A stretch of 64,000 nt of DNA from JADGRB01 sp036267635 (GTDB taxonomy: Bacteria; Myxococcota_A; Polyangia; Fen-1088): positions 131,117 to 195,116 of the forward strand of contig DATAVR010000006.1 of NCBI GenBank assembly GCA_036267635.1, read 5' to 3'. This document shows, one piece after another, positions 27,064-34,132 of this stretch. The translations under genes and the position numbers were made by a program. The notes beneath the pieces are model-generated. The model was given only the letters and a program-made list of their open reading frames with translations, did not search any database and had not been told where the DNA came from. Position 1 is the stretch's first letter. Every line of letters begins with the position of its first letter.

Positions 27064-27213
27064 ACGGCTTCCAGGTTGAAGTGATCGACATGGCTCGGAG
27101 AGCGCACCGCCGAGCCGATCGTCACAGACAGGGATGCAATCATTTTCAAGATGAGGGCGGTCTAGGGGCTTGCTGTTGATGAAGCGCTGAGACGCATCGG
27201 CTCTCACCGATTT

Positions 27214-27238
27214 GTATAGATCGAAAAGCGATCTATAC
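27214..27238 (+). promoter_or_regulatory. Perfect 10-bp palindrome overlapping a promoter
   Basis: GTATAGATCG (27214-27223) and CGATCTATAC (27229-27238) are exact reverse complements around AAAAG. TTGTAT (27212-27217) and TATACT (27234-27239), 16 bases apart, make a plausible -35/-10 pair, so the two halves of the palindrome overlap the promoter boxes. It ends 11 bases before the ATG at 27250. This looks like an operator for a repressor that blocks the promoter, or less likely a leader hairpin. It is notably AT-rich for this genome. Confidence 0.65.
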
Positions 27239-27249
27239 TGATCGGCGAG

Positions 27250-27632
27250 ATGGCGAGGTCGCTAACGGAAGAGGCTCGAAAGGCGGTCCTCCTGGTGCTC
27301 TTCATTCCGAGCGCCGACCGCGAGGGCAAGCCGATCGCGGACCAACCTGGATGGGTGGAACAGGCGCTCGCCGCGCTGGGGAGAGTCTTCGGGGGCGCGA
27401 CCGCCTACCCCAAGGCGCAGGGTGTTTGGCGAGACGACGAGCGGGGCGGCGCCCTGGTCTTCGACGAGCCCGTGGTCATGCATTGCTCACGACCCCTTCC
27501 GATATCGAAGATGAAGCCAAGTTGGCCGAGCTGGGGAGCTTCTGCCGACGCATGGGACGGGAGACGAACCAGGGTGAGGTCGGGTTGGTCGTCGGCGACG
27601 AGTACATCGCCGTCCGGAACTTGAAGGAGTAG
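27250..27632 (+). pseudogene. Frameshifted gene of unknown function, first of a two-gene unit
   Basis: Frame 1 codes a clear protein from the ATG at 27250 to about VVFDEPVVMHC-type sequence at 27486 (it includes GRVFGGATAYPKAQGVWRDD and GALVFDEPVVMH). From about 27489 the protein-like sequence continues in another frame: TTPSDIEDEAKLAELGSF, then GEVGLVVGDEYIAVRNLKE to the stop at 27632. One missing base between 27486 and 27489 would join them into about 127 residues. There is no slippery heptamer, so a programmed shift is unlikely; a real mutation or a sequencing error remains. It follows the palindromic promoter and ends 3 bases before the next gene. Function unknown. Confidence 0.75.
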
Positions 27633-27635
27633 GTC

Positions 27636-27989
27636 ATGAAACCGCGACTGAACATGGACAAGATCGCGAAGGGGCTCGGCGGCGAGCGCCGAGGACCGGT
27701 CACCGCGACGGGTGGACACTTCGGTGCTTTGAATCTGGCGGCCGACATCGCCGCGCGCTTCAGGGTGCCTCAGACAGGCGGGCGGTCTACCGACCCGAGT
27801 TGGACGGAACGCCGGCAGCTTCCGCTCCGGAGGGAAACGCTGGACCGACTGGAGAAGCTCGCCACCACGATCCGTGACCACGGCGGGGGCGAGGTGCACC
27901 CGATGCAGATCGCGGCTCTGCTGCTCGAGAAGGTCGCCGAGAACGCCACGGAGGAAGAAATCCTCGGGCTCGTTGCGGAAGGACGCTAG
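27636..27989 (+). CDS. Small protein, partner of the frameshifted gene
   Basis: The ATG has AAGGAG at a good distance upstream (inside the end of the previous gene) and starts 3 bases after that gene's stop, so the two form one unit. The 117-residue product is basic in its first half (NMDKIAKGLGGERRG, then GGHFGALNLAADIAARFRVP and TDPSWTERRQLPL) and helical in its second (RRETLDRLEKLATTI, MQIAALLLEKVAENATEEEILGLV). It lacks membrane segments. It could be a DNA-binding antitoxin or regulator of its own palindromic promoter, but no named domain is recognised. Confidence 0.78.
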   Translation: MKPRLNMDKIAKGLGGERRGPVTATGGHFGALNLAADIAARFRVPQTGGRSTDPSWTERRQLPLRRETLDRLEKLATTIRDHGGGEVHPMQIAALLLEKVAENATEEEILGLVAEGR

Positions 27990-28009
27990 ACTAGAGCGCG
28001 CTTCGTCGA

Positions 28010-28381
28010 CTACGGATCCGCCAATCCGAAGTGGACGGCGAGAGCGCGGTCGATCTTGGCGAGCGCGTCGCTTGTCACGCGACCTGCACGCCCCACGATT
28101 CGACCCCGATCGTAGGTCATGATCGTCGATGCGTTGGCCACGCGCGGCTTGTCCATCGTGGAGCGGGGCTGGCGAAGGTCGACGTTGTACGGTCGACTGG
28201 CCCGCTCGGCCGAGAAAGCCAGCGTGGCGATTACGGTCACCGTCGCGCCGAATTGATTGGCGACGTCGTTCTGAACGACCACGCATGAACGGACCTTCTT
28301 TGGCTCGGCCCCGACCGAAGGATCGCAGTCGATCCAGAGGATGTCCCCTCTCCGGGGCTCGATCGGCTCACGCGTCTTCAT
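28010..28381 (-). CDS. MazF/PemK-family endoribonuclease toxin
   Basis: The 123-residue protein has the SH3-like barrel pattern of MazF/PemK toxins: PRRGDILWIDCDPSVG at the N terminus with the conserved Arg-Gly-Asp, then VRSCVVVQNDVANQFGATVTV and a C-terminal helix (ALAKIDRALAVHFGL). Such toxins cut mRNA at short motifs when their antitoxin is degraded. It overlaps the antitoxin gene by 14 bases, antitoxin first, the usual order. The ATG at 28381 is used; a TTG at 28387 is possible. It converges on the small gene at 27636. Confidence 0.9.
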   Translation of the reverse strand: MKTREPIEPRRGDILWIDCDPSVGAEPKKVRSCVVVQNDVANQFGATVTVIATLAFSAERASRPYNVDLRQPRSTMDKPRVANASTIMTYDRGRIVGRAGRVTSDALAKIDRALAVHFGLADP

Positions 28382-28616
28382 CGCCAAGAACGTCGAAGGT
28401 CGCGGGTTCGAGATCAGCAGCCAGCTTGCCCGCGTCGGTCCGATCAGCCTGATAGGCCTCGGCCCAGACGCGACGCCGTTGCAACAGCTGATGGCGCGCC
28501 ACTGCTTCGCCGAGCAAGTGCCGCGCGTGTGTCGCCACCCGTACCCCAGCCTTCCGAGCCTCGCGGCTCAGCGCCGCCAGCGTCTCGTCGTCAAGTGTCA
28601 AATTTAACCTGGCCAT
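28368..28616 (-). CDS. Ribbon-helix-helix-type antitoxin
   Basis: The 82-residue protein starts MARLNLTLDDETLAALSREA, the beta strand plus first helix of a ribbon-helix-helix DNA-binding fold, followed by a second helix (VATHARHLLGEAVARHQ). The C-terminal part is Asp/Glu/Ala-rich and would wrap the toxin. It is expected to bind the MazF-like protein and repress its own promoter. The ATG at 28616 lies only about 150 bases from the divergent ComEC-like gene. The longer frame upstream lacks protein-like sequence. Confidence 0.85.
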   Translation of the reverse strand: MARLNLTLDDETLAALSREARKAGVRVATHARHLLGEAVARHQLLQRRRVWAEAYQADRTDAGKLAADLEPATFDVLGDEDA

Positions 28617-28769
28617 GACACGTACGCTAGCACGCGGCAATGCAGCTTTCGACACGCCGGGGCGAGGTCCCATCGCAGCTGACGTCATCGCCTGGCCTAC
28701 GGATGAGTTGCGTCCGGGGCGCACCTCCGTCGCGGGTGGCTCGATAACGAATCGTGACCGCTCGAGCCG

Positions 28770-29681
28770 TTGCTGCCATTGTCGTCCTCGTTGTCGAAGC
28801 CCAGCTCATTGGCGTGCCGGCTGTTGCTGGCCTCGGCCCTGGTGGCGGCGCTGCTGCGCTCGAGTCCCAGTTTGGCGGCCGGGACGCTGCGGGTCGACTT
28901 CATCGACGTGGGGCAGGGGGACGCCGAGCTGGTGACCTCGCCGAGCGGGAAGACGGTGCTCATCGACGGCGGTCCGCACAGCTCGGCGCGGGCGCTGACG
29001 GAGCTCTTGCACGCGCGCGTCCATGCGCCGCTCGACCTCATCCTGCTCACGCATCGCCACGAGGACCATCTGGGCGGGCTGCCGGACGTCGTCCGGGAGA
29101 TCGGCGTTCGCCAGTTTCTCGACGCACCGGTGCCGCATCCGCAGAAAGGGTACACGGCGCTGATGGGGGCGCTGGAAGCGCGCGGGGCGGTGGTGAAGGA
29201 CGCGACCCGGGGACGGGTGATCGATCTCGGCGGAGGCGCGACGCTGACGCTGCTCGGGCCGCCCGAACCCCTCATCACCGGATCGCACTCGGACGTGAAC
29301 GCGAACAGCGTCGTCGCGCGCCTGAGCTACCGGGGATTTTCGGTGCTGTTCGCCGGCGACGCCGAGGCGCCGACCGAAACCTGGCTGCTGGCGTCGGGTG
29401 CGACGCTGCGGTCGGTGGTCCTCAAGGTCGCGCATCATGGCAGCCGCTACGCATCGGCCACTCCCTTCCTGCAGGCAGTGGGCGCGCGGATCGCGGTCGT
29501 CAGCGTCGGCGCGGGGAACAGGTACCGCCACCCGGCCTCCGCCACGCTGGCCCGGCTCGCCCGCACGGGTGCGACGATCTATCGTACCGACATGGACGGC
29601 GACGTCACGATCGAGAGCGACGGCTCTTCGGTTCGCGTCCGCACGGCCCGAGGGCGCCAGGAGGCGGTGTCGGCGCGATGA
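28770..29681 (+). CDS. ComEC-like metallo-beta-lactamase-fold protein
   Basis: The 303-residue protein starts at a TTG and has a hydrophobic signal (ACRLLLASALVAALL) before LRVDFIDVGQGDAELV, the typical first strand of ComEC/Rec2-type metallo-beta-lactamase domains. The metal motif HxHxDH is seen as THRHEDHLGGL; a later Asp (LFAGDAEAP) and His (VAHHGSRY) complete the site. In ComEC this domain is thought to degrade the second DNA strand during uptake; here it stands alone without the membrane channel. It is coupled to the next gene by an ATGA overlap. Confidence 0.88.
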   Translation: MLPLSSSLSKPSSLACRLLLASALVAALLRSSPSLAAGTLRVDFIDVGQGDAELVTSPSGKTVLIDGGPHSSARALTELLHARVHAPLDLILLTHRHEDHLGGLPDVVREIGVRQFLDAPVPHPQKGYTALMGALEARGAVVKDATRGRVIDLGGGATLTLLGPPEPLITGSHSDVNANSVVARLSYRGFSVLFAGDAEAPTETWLLASGATLRSVVLKVAHHGSRYASATPFLQAVGARIAVVSVGAGNRYRHPASATLARLARTGATIYRTDMDGDVTIESDGSSVRVRTARGRQEAVSAR

Positions 29682-29923
29682 GCGGACCGCCCGCCGGCTC
29701 GGCCGACACGCTGCTGTTCGTCGACCAGATCGAGAACGGCTGGGCGCACCTGCTGCTCGGCGAAGAGGCGTTCGACGTCCCGGCACGCCTGCTCCCCGAC
29801 GGCGCCAAGGAGGGGAGCTGGCTCCGCTGGTCGTTCTCCGCCTCTCCGCCCCCGCCCGACGCCGGCGCCGCCATTCGCCGCAAGCTGCAACAGAGCGACG
29901 ACGGCGGCGACATCAAGCTCTGA
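29678..29923 (+). CDS. DUF3006-type small protein
   Basis: The ATG at 29678 overlaps the stop of the metallo-beta-lactamase gene. The 81-residue product (LLFVDQIENGWAHLLLGEEAFDVPARLLPDGAKEGSWLRWSF) fits the small DUF3006 family, which is often found next to ComEC-like hydrolases. It likely works with that enzyme, but how is unknown. Confidence 0.82.
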   Translation: MSGPPAGSADTLLFVDQIENGWAHLLLGEEAFDVPARLLPDGAKEGSWLRWSFSASPPPPDAGAAIRRKLQQSDDGGDIKL

Positions 29924-29929
29924 GGGGAG

Positions 29930-31435
29930 TTACTGGAACTTGACGTTGTCGATCCGCAGCTCCACGGTGCAGGTCCCGGTGCCGCTCGATGCCGAGTTCA
30001 CCTGCCACTGGAGCCCGACCACCTGGGTCGGGGTCGCGATCGGCGAGCTCGACGGGTTGTTGAACAGCGTGAACGGCTCCGTGTAGATGGTCGCCGTCGC
30101 CGCGGGGACCGCGAGGTTGGCGACCGCCGGGTAGCGGCTGCAGCTGGCGCCTGCGTCGGGGTTGCAGGTTCCCCCGCTCGGGCTGGTGGCGCTGCTCGCC
30201 CGTTGGTCCTGGGTCTGCAACTGGACCTGCCAGGCGCATCCGGTGAGGCTGCCGGCGGTGACGGTGGCGGTGAACTCGACCGACGTGAAGCTCGAGGCAT
30301 TCACACAGGAGTCGAAGCTCACTCCGCCTCCGGCGTAGCCCATCGCGGCGACCGTGAGGTTCAGCTTCAGGTTCTGGGCGGTGGTATCGACGGCCGCGGC
30401 GGCGGTCGACGGCGACGGCCCGGCGTAGGAGAACGTGCTGCCGCGGAGCCCATCTGTGTCGCACCATCTGCCGGTGGCGTTGTTCCACTCGGGAGCAGAG
30501 AAGTCCACCACCTGACCGTCGGGCGTCAAGGTGAGCGCGCCCGTGCCCGAGCAGCTGAGCGCGCCGCCGAGAGGGCACGTGTTGCCGCCCGCGCCCGCGG
30601 CCCCACCCGCGCCCCCGTGGCCACCTCCGCTTCCGCCCGCCGCGGATCCGCCCGCGCCAGTGGCACCGCCGGTTCCGGTCGTGCCGCCCTTCCCGCCGGT
30701 ACCCGTAGAGCCGCCAGTGCCCGTGGATCCGCCGGCAGCCGTGGCACCGCCGGTTCCGATCGTGCCACCAGTTCCGGTCGTGCCACCTTTGCCGCCAGTT
30801 CCGGTCGTGCCACCAGTTCCGGTCGTTCCGCCTTTGCCGCCGGTGCCCGTGGAGCCGCCGGTGCCAGTTGTGCCGCCTCTGCCGCCAGTTCCAGTCGTGC
30901 CGCCGGTTCCCGTCACACCGCCGGTTCCAGTCACACCGCCGGTGCCAGTCACGCCGCCGGTGCCGGTCACGCCGCCCGAACCGGTCACGCCGCCGGTCCC
31001 GGAGATACCGCCGGTCCCAGTGGTGCCGCCGCTGCCACTCACACCGCCCGATCCAGTCGCGCCGCCGGTTCCGGTCACGCCGCCCGCACCCGCGGCGCCC
31101 GTGGAAGCGCCGGTGCCGCCCGTGCCGGCGCTCCCCGTCATCCCGGCGGTTCCACCGCGACCGCCGGTCGATCCCGACATGCTGCCCGCCATGCTGCCCG
31201 CCATGCTGCCCGCCATCCCACCGGCTCCCGTCGCCGAGGCGCCTCCGCTCCCCGAGCCACCGCGCCCTCCCGTCCCCTGGCTGCCTCCGTCGCCGAATCC
31301 GCCGTCGTCGTCGATCTCGTCCGGCGCCTGCATCCCTCTGTTCGCGCACGCTTCCGCGCCGAGCGCGAGCAGGCACGCCAGCAGCGGGAGCCACGGGCAC
31401 GGCAAGGCCGTGCGCGACAGGGGGGCCATCGGCAT
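29930..31435 (-). CDS. Lipoprotein with long GTGG repeat and beta-rich C terminus
   Basis: The 501-residue protein has a signal peptide ending LALGAEAC, a short acidic stretch (DEIDDDGGFGDGG), a Gly/Thr/Ser repeat region of about 230 residues, and a beta-rich C-terminal domain of about 210 residues with six Cys. The repeat is built of GTGG-X-T hexapeptides. The C-terminal domain (DGQVVDFSAPEW through VELRIDNVKF) resembles carbohydrate-binding jelly-roll folds, but the family is not certain. It is probably displayed at the cell surface, with the repeat as a spacer. The stop lies 7 bases from the convergent DUF3006 gene stop. Confidence 0.8.
   Translation of the reverse strand: MPMAPLSRTALPCPWLPLLACLLALGAEACANRGMQAPDEIDDDGGFGDGGSQGTGGRGGSGSGGASATGAGGMAGSMAGSMAGSMSGSTGGRGGTAGMTGSAGTGGTGASTGAAGAGGVTGTGGATGSGGVSGSGGTTGTGGISGTGGVTGSGGVTGTGGVTGTGGVTGTGGVTGTGGTTGTGGRGGTTGTGGSTGTGGKGGTTGTGGTTGTGGKGGTTGTGGTIGTGGATAAGGSTGTGGSTGTGGKGGTTGTGGATGAGGSAAGGSGGGHGGAGGAAGAGGNTCPLGGALSCSGTGALTLTPDGQVVDFSAPEWNNATGRWCDTDGLRGSTFSYAGPSPSTAAAAVDTTAQNLKLNLTVAAMGYAGGGVSFDSCVNASSFTSVEFTATVTAGSLTGCAWQVQLQTQDQRASSATSPSGGTCNPDAGASCSRYPAVANLAVPAATATIYTEPFTLFNNPSSSPIATPTQVVGLQWQVNSASSGTGTCTVELRIDNVKFQ
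30585..31285 (-). repeat. Tandem 18-bp repeat tract coding GTGG hexapeptides
   Basis: About 700 bases are made of degenerate 9- and 18-bp units that code (minus strand) GTGGxT-type hexapeptides, with the most regular part at about 30660-31090. The units stay in frame, so expansion or loss would alter linker length only. Open frames on the plus strand through this region are by-products of the repeat. Confidence 0.85.
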
Positions 31436-31541
31436 TGAGTCTTAACCAATCCTGGAGGCCCGCAATTCGAAAAAAGGATCGCTCGGCAGCGCCTGGCGCG
31501 GCAGCCCGGGGGCAAATGTGGCGCGGCGCGCTCGCCGCGGC

Positions 31542-32525
31542 TTACTGCGCCGCTTCCGATTGTGGCGCGGCGACCGGTTCTTCGCCCTCGAGGCCGCCCT
31601 GCAACTCGCCGCAGGCGGCGCCGATTTCGTCCACGACGTGCGTGAGCAGCGCGTGCTCGGAGAGCTGGACGCCGGCCTTCTCCTGGCCGTCGAGCCAATG
31701 GTCGAGCGCGTCTAGGCGTTTGCGGGCGTCAGTGATTCCCCGGCTTCCGGGGGAGGGGAGGCGCTTGGCCAGACCCAGCGCGGAGCGCAGGCAGTAGCGC
31801 AGCGAGCGCGGGAAGCGGTTCTCGAACAGCAGGAAGGCGATCACGCTCTCGCCGCTCACGCGACCCTGCTGCTTGCGCATGTAGGCTTCGAACCCGGAGC
31901 AGGCGCGCAAGAGGGAGAGCCAGAGCGCCGCCTGCAAGAGCGTCTGCTGCTGCCCTTCGGCGGCGCCGCGGATGTGGTGGTGCATGTCGAGCGTGCGGGC
32001 GGTCTGGCCCACGCGCTCGATCATCACGCCGAGCCAGAGAAAATCCATCGGCTCGTCATGCATCATCGTGCTGCGCATGAGGCCGAGGCAGAGCTGGGTC
32101 GAGCGGCGGATGTTTCGATAGACCTCGTCGCGGTCGTTCAGATATTGCGCGGCGGCCCCTTCGCTCATGAACCACAAGAAGAGCTCGTTGGCCGCCTCCC
32201 AGATGTCGTGGCCGATCACCTCGCGGATCGAGCGCGCCCCCTCGCGGGCCGCCCGGATCGAGTTGCGGATCGACACCGGGTTGTCGGGCGCCCAGGTCAT
32301 GTAGCGCTGGACCGTCTCGCCGTTGCCGACCGCGTCGACGCCGAGCTCCTCGGCCAGATCGGGGTATTGGCCCGACACGATGACCAATGGCCGCCAGCAG
32401 TAGAGCGGCGGCAGCTCGGCATCGAACGCCAGCGTGCGCGTCACCTGCAGGAGGCGCGCGGTGCTCTCGGCCCGTTCGATGTAGCGGCCGAGCCAGAAGC
32501 AATGGTCGGCGACCCGGGAGATCAC
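31542..32525 (-). CDS. Alpha-E domain protein
   Basis: The 327-residue protein begins MISRVADHCFWLGRYIERAESTARLLQVTR, the signature of the all-helical alpha-E domain (old DUF403) that accompanies circularly permuted ATP-grasp enzymes. It starts at GTG 32525, overlapping the stop of the ATP-grasp gene as GTGA, so the two are coupled. The helical Asp/Glu/His-rich core (FLWLGVMIERVGQTARTLDMHHH) is complete. Its biochemical role is not known; the conserved pairing implies a subunit or a helper of amide-bond formation. Confidence 0.9.
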   Translation of the reverse strand: MISRVADHCFWLGRYIERAESTARLLQVTRTLAFDAELPPLYCWRPLVIVSGQYPDLAEELGVDAVGNGETVQRYMTWAPDNPVSIRNSIRAAREGARSIREVIGHDIWEAANELFLWFMSEGAAAQYLNDRDEVYRNIRRSTQLCLGLMRSTMMHDEPMDFLWLGVMIERVGQTARTLDMHHHIRGAAEGQQQTLLQAALWLSLLRACSGFEAYMRKQQGRVSGESVIAFLLFENRFPRSLRYCLRSALGLAKRLPSPGSRGITDARKRLDALDHWLDGQEKAGVQLSEHALLTHVVDEIGAACGELQGGLEGEEPVAAPQSEAAQ

Positions 32526-34027
32526 GAGGTGCCGTCCGCCTGCGCCTGCACCCAGGTGTCCTTCGACCCGCCCCCCTGGCTGGAGTTGACGACGTACGAG
32601 CCGGCGCGCAGCGCGACGCGCGTCAGCCCACCGGGCAGCACCCAGCTCCCCTGCTTGCCGGTGAGGACGAAGGGGCGGAGATCGATCCGGCGCGGCTCGA
32701 TCCGGCGCTCCTCGGCGACCCAGGTCGGGCAGGTGGAGAGCTCGATGCGGTGCTGGGCAATGTATCGGCGCGGGTCGGCGATGATGCGGTCGCGGAACAT
32801 GTCCAGCTCGGCGGCGCTGGCGGTCGGGCCCATCAGCATGCCGTAACCGCCGGCTTCGTCGACCGCTTTGACGACCAGTTGGTCGAGGTGCTCGAGCACG
32901 TAGCTGAGGTCGGCCTTGCGCGCGCAGACCTTGGTGTCGACCTGATCGAGGATCGGCTCTTCGCCGAGGAAGTAGCGGACGAGATCGGGGACGAAGGGGT
33001 AGATCGCCTTGTCGTCGGCGACGCCGTTGCCGGGCGCGTTGGCCAGCGTGACCTTGCCGGCGGCCCAGGCCCGCATCAGCCCCGGCACGCCCAGCATGCT
33101 GTCGGGGCGGAAGAACTCCGGATCGATGTAGGCGTCGTCGGTGCGGCGGTAGATGACGTGGACGCGGCGCGGCCCGAGGGTGGTGCGGACGAAGACCTCG
33201 TCGCCGCTCACGAATAGGTCGGAGGCCTCGACCAGCTCGATCCCCATCGAGCGGGCCAGGAAGCTGTGCTCGAAATAGGCTGAGTTGAACGGCCCCGGCG
33301 TCAGCACCACGATGGTCGAGCGCTCGGGATCCTCGGGCGAGACGGAGCGGAGCTTTTCGACCAGCTGGGTCGGGTAGTCGTCGACGCGGCGGACGCCGAT
33401 GCGATCCATCGCCGCCGGAAACACCCGCTTGGTGATGAGGCGGTTCTCGATCACGTACGAGACGCCCGACGGCGTCCGCAAGTTGTCCTCCAGCACGCGC
33501 AGCACGCCGTCGGGGCTGCGGATGAGGTCGATCCCGGCGATGTGGATGCGCACCCCGCCCGGCGGCTTCATCCCGCGCAGCTGCGGCAGGTAGTGCTTCG
33601 AGCCGAGCAGCAGGTCGGCGGGGACCGCCTTGTCGCGCAGCGCCTTCTGCTCGCCGTAGAGATCGTCGAGGAAAAGCTGCAGCGTGGTGAGCCGCTGGAC
33701 CAGCCCCTTTTCGAGGCGGGCCCACTCCGCGGCGCCGATGACCCTCGGCACCAGACAGACCGGCATGACCTTTTCGGTCCCCCGCTCGTCCGAATAGACC
33801 GAGAAGGTCACGCCGCGCTGGGCCAGCGACAGCTCGGCGAGCGCCTGGCAGCGCGCGAACGAGTCTGCGCTCATGTTGGCCAGCAGGCTGGCCACCATCT
33901 GCGCGTGTTGGCGCGTCGTCCCCGCCGCCTCCACCAGCTCGTCGTAAGTACCGGGCAGGGCGCGGTAGCCGTCGAGGATGGTGGGGGGGGCCGCGCGTGC
34001 GGCTGTTTGCGTCTGGTCGATGAGCAC
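32522..34027 (-). CDS. Circularly permuted ATP-grasp protein
   Basis: The protein of about 501 residues is a circularly permuted ATP-grasp enzyme (old DUF404/DUF407). Typical segments are GVTFSVYSDERGTEKVMPVCLVPR, the LYGEQKAL region, RVLEDNLRTPSGVSYVIENR, VLTPGPFNSAYFEHSFLAR and the late GSWVLPGGLTRVA and GGGSKDTWV. Such enzymes are predicted to join a carboxylate to an amine using ATP. The GTG at 34027 with GGGGGAG just upstream is preferred; reading on to 34147 would run into the divergent gene. A paralogue, fused to alpha-E, is divergently placed 105 bases away. Confidence 0.92.
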   Translation of the reverse strand: MLIDQTQTAARAAPPTILDGYRALPGTYDELVEAAGTTRQHAQMVASLLANMSADSFARCQALAELSLAQRGVTFSVYSDERGTEKVMPVCLVPRVIGAAEWARLEKGLVQRLTTLQLFLDDLYGEQKALRDKAVPADLLLGSKHYLPQLRGMKPPGGVRIHIAGIDLIRSPDGVLRVLEDNLRTPSGVSYVIENRLITKRVFPAAMDRIGVRRVDDYPTQLVEKLRSVSPEDPERSTIVVLTPGPFNSAYFEHSFLARSMGIELVEASDLFVSGDEVFVRTTLGPRRVHVIYRRTDDAYIDPEFFRPDSMLGVPGLMRAWAAGKVTLANAPGNGVADDKAIYPFVPDLVRYFLGEEPILDQVDTKVCARKADLSYVLEHLDQLVVKAVDEAGGYGMLMGPTASAAELDMFRDRIIADPRRYIAQHRIELSTCPTWVAEERRIEPRRIDLRPFVLTGKQGSWVLPGGLTRVALRAGSYVVNSSQGGGSKDTWVQAQADGTS

Positions 34028-34132
34028 CTCCCCCAATCCTAAAAAATGCCCGAGACGCAATCTATCCCAGCAGCGTCCGTTTACGGTATTTGATCCTTCT
34101 GGAAACTTTTCATTAACCTCGGACACCCTAAG
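34028..34132. promoter_or_regulatory. AT-rich divergent promoter region
   Basis: The 105 bases between the two divergent ATP-grasp genes are clearly richer in A and T than the rest of the window (runs such as CCTAAAAAATG and CTTTTCATTAACC). They must hold the promoters for both sets of genes. No -35/-10 pair or repeat stands out. Confidence 0.5.

Noticed and set aside
27481..27495. Programmed frameshift in the gene at 27250
   Set aside because: No slippery heptamer or downstream structure is visible; a missing base by mutation or sequencing is simpler.
30585..31285. CRISPR-like array
   Set aside because: Repeats are 9-18 bp, contiguous, degenerate and coding, without unique spacers.
30203..31438. 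Plus-strand frames rich in Pro/Val or Ala/Ser across the GTGG tract
   Set aside because: They are translations of the tandem repeat in other frames; the minus frame has a lipobox and a structured C-terminal domain.
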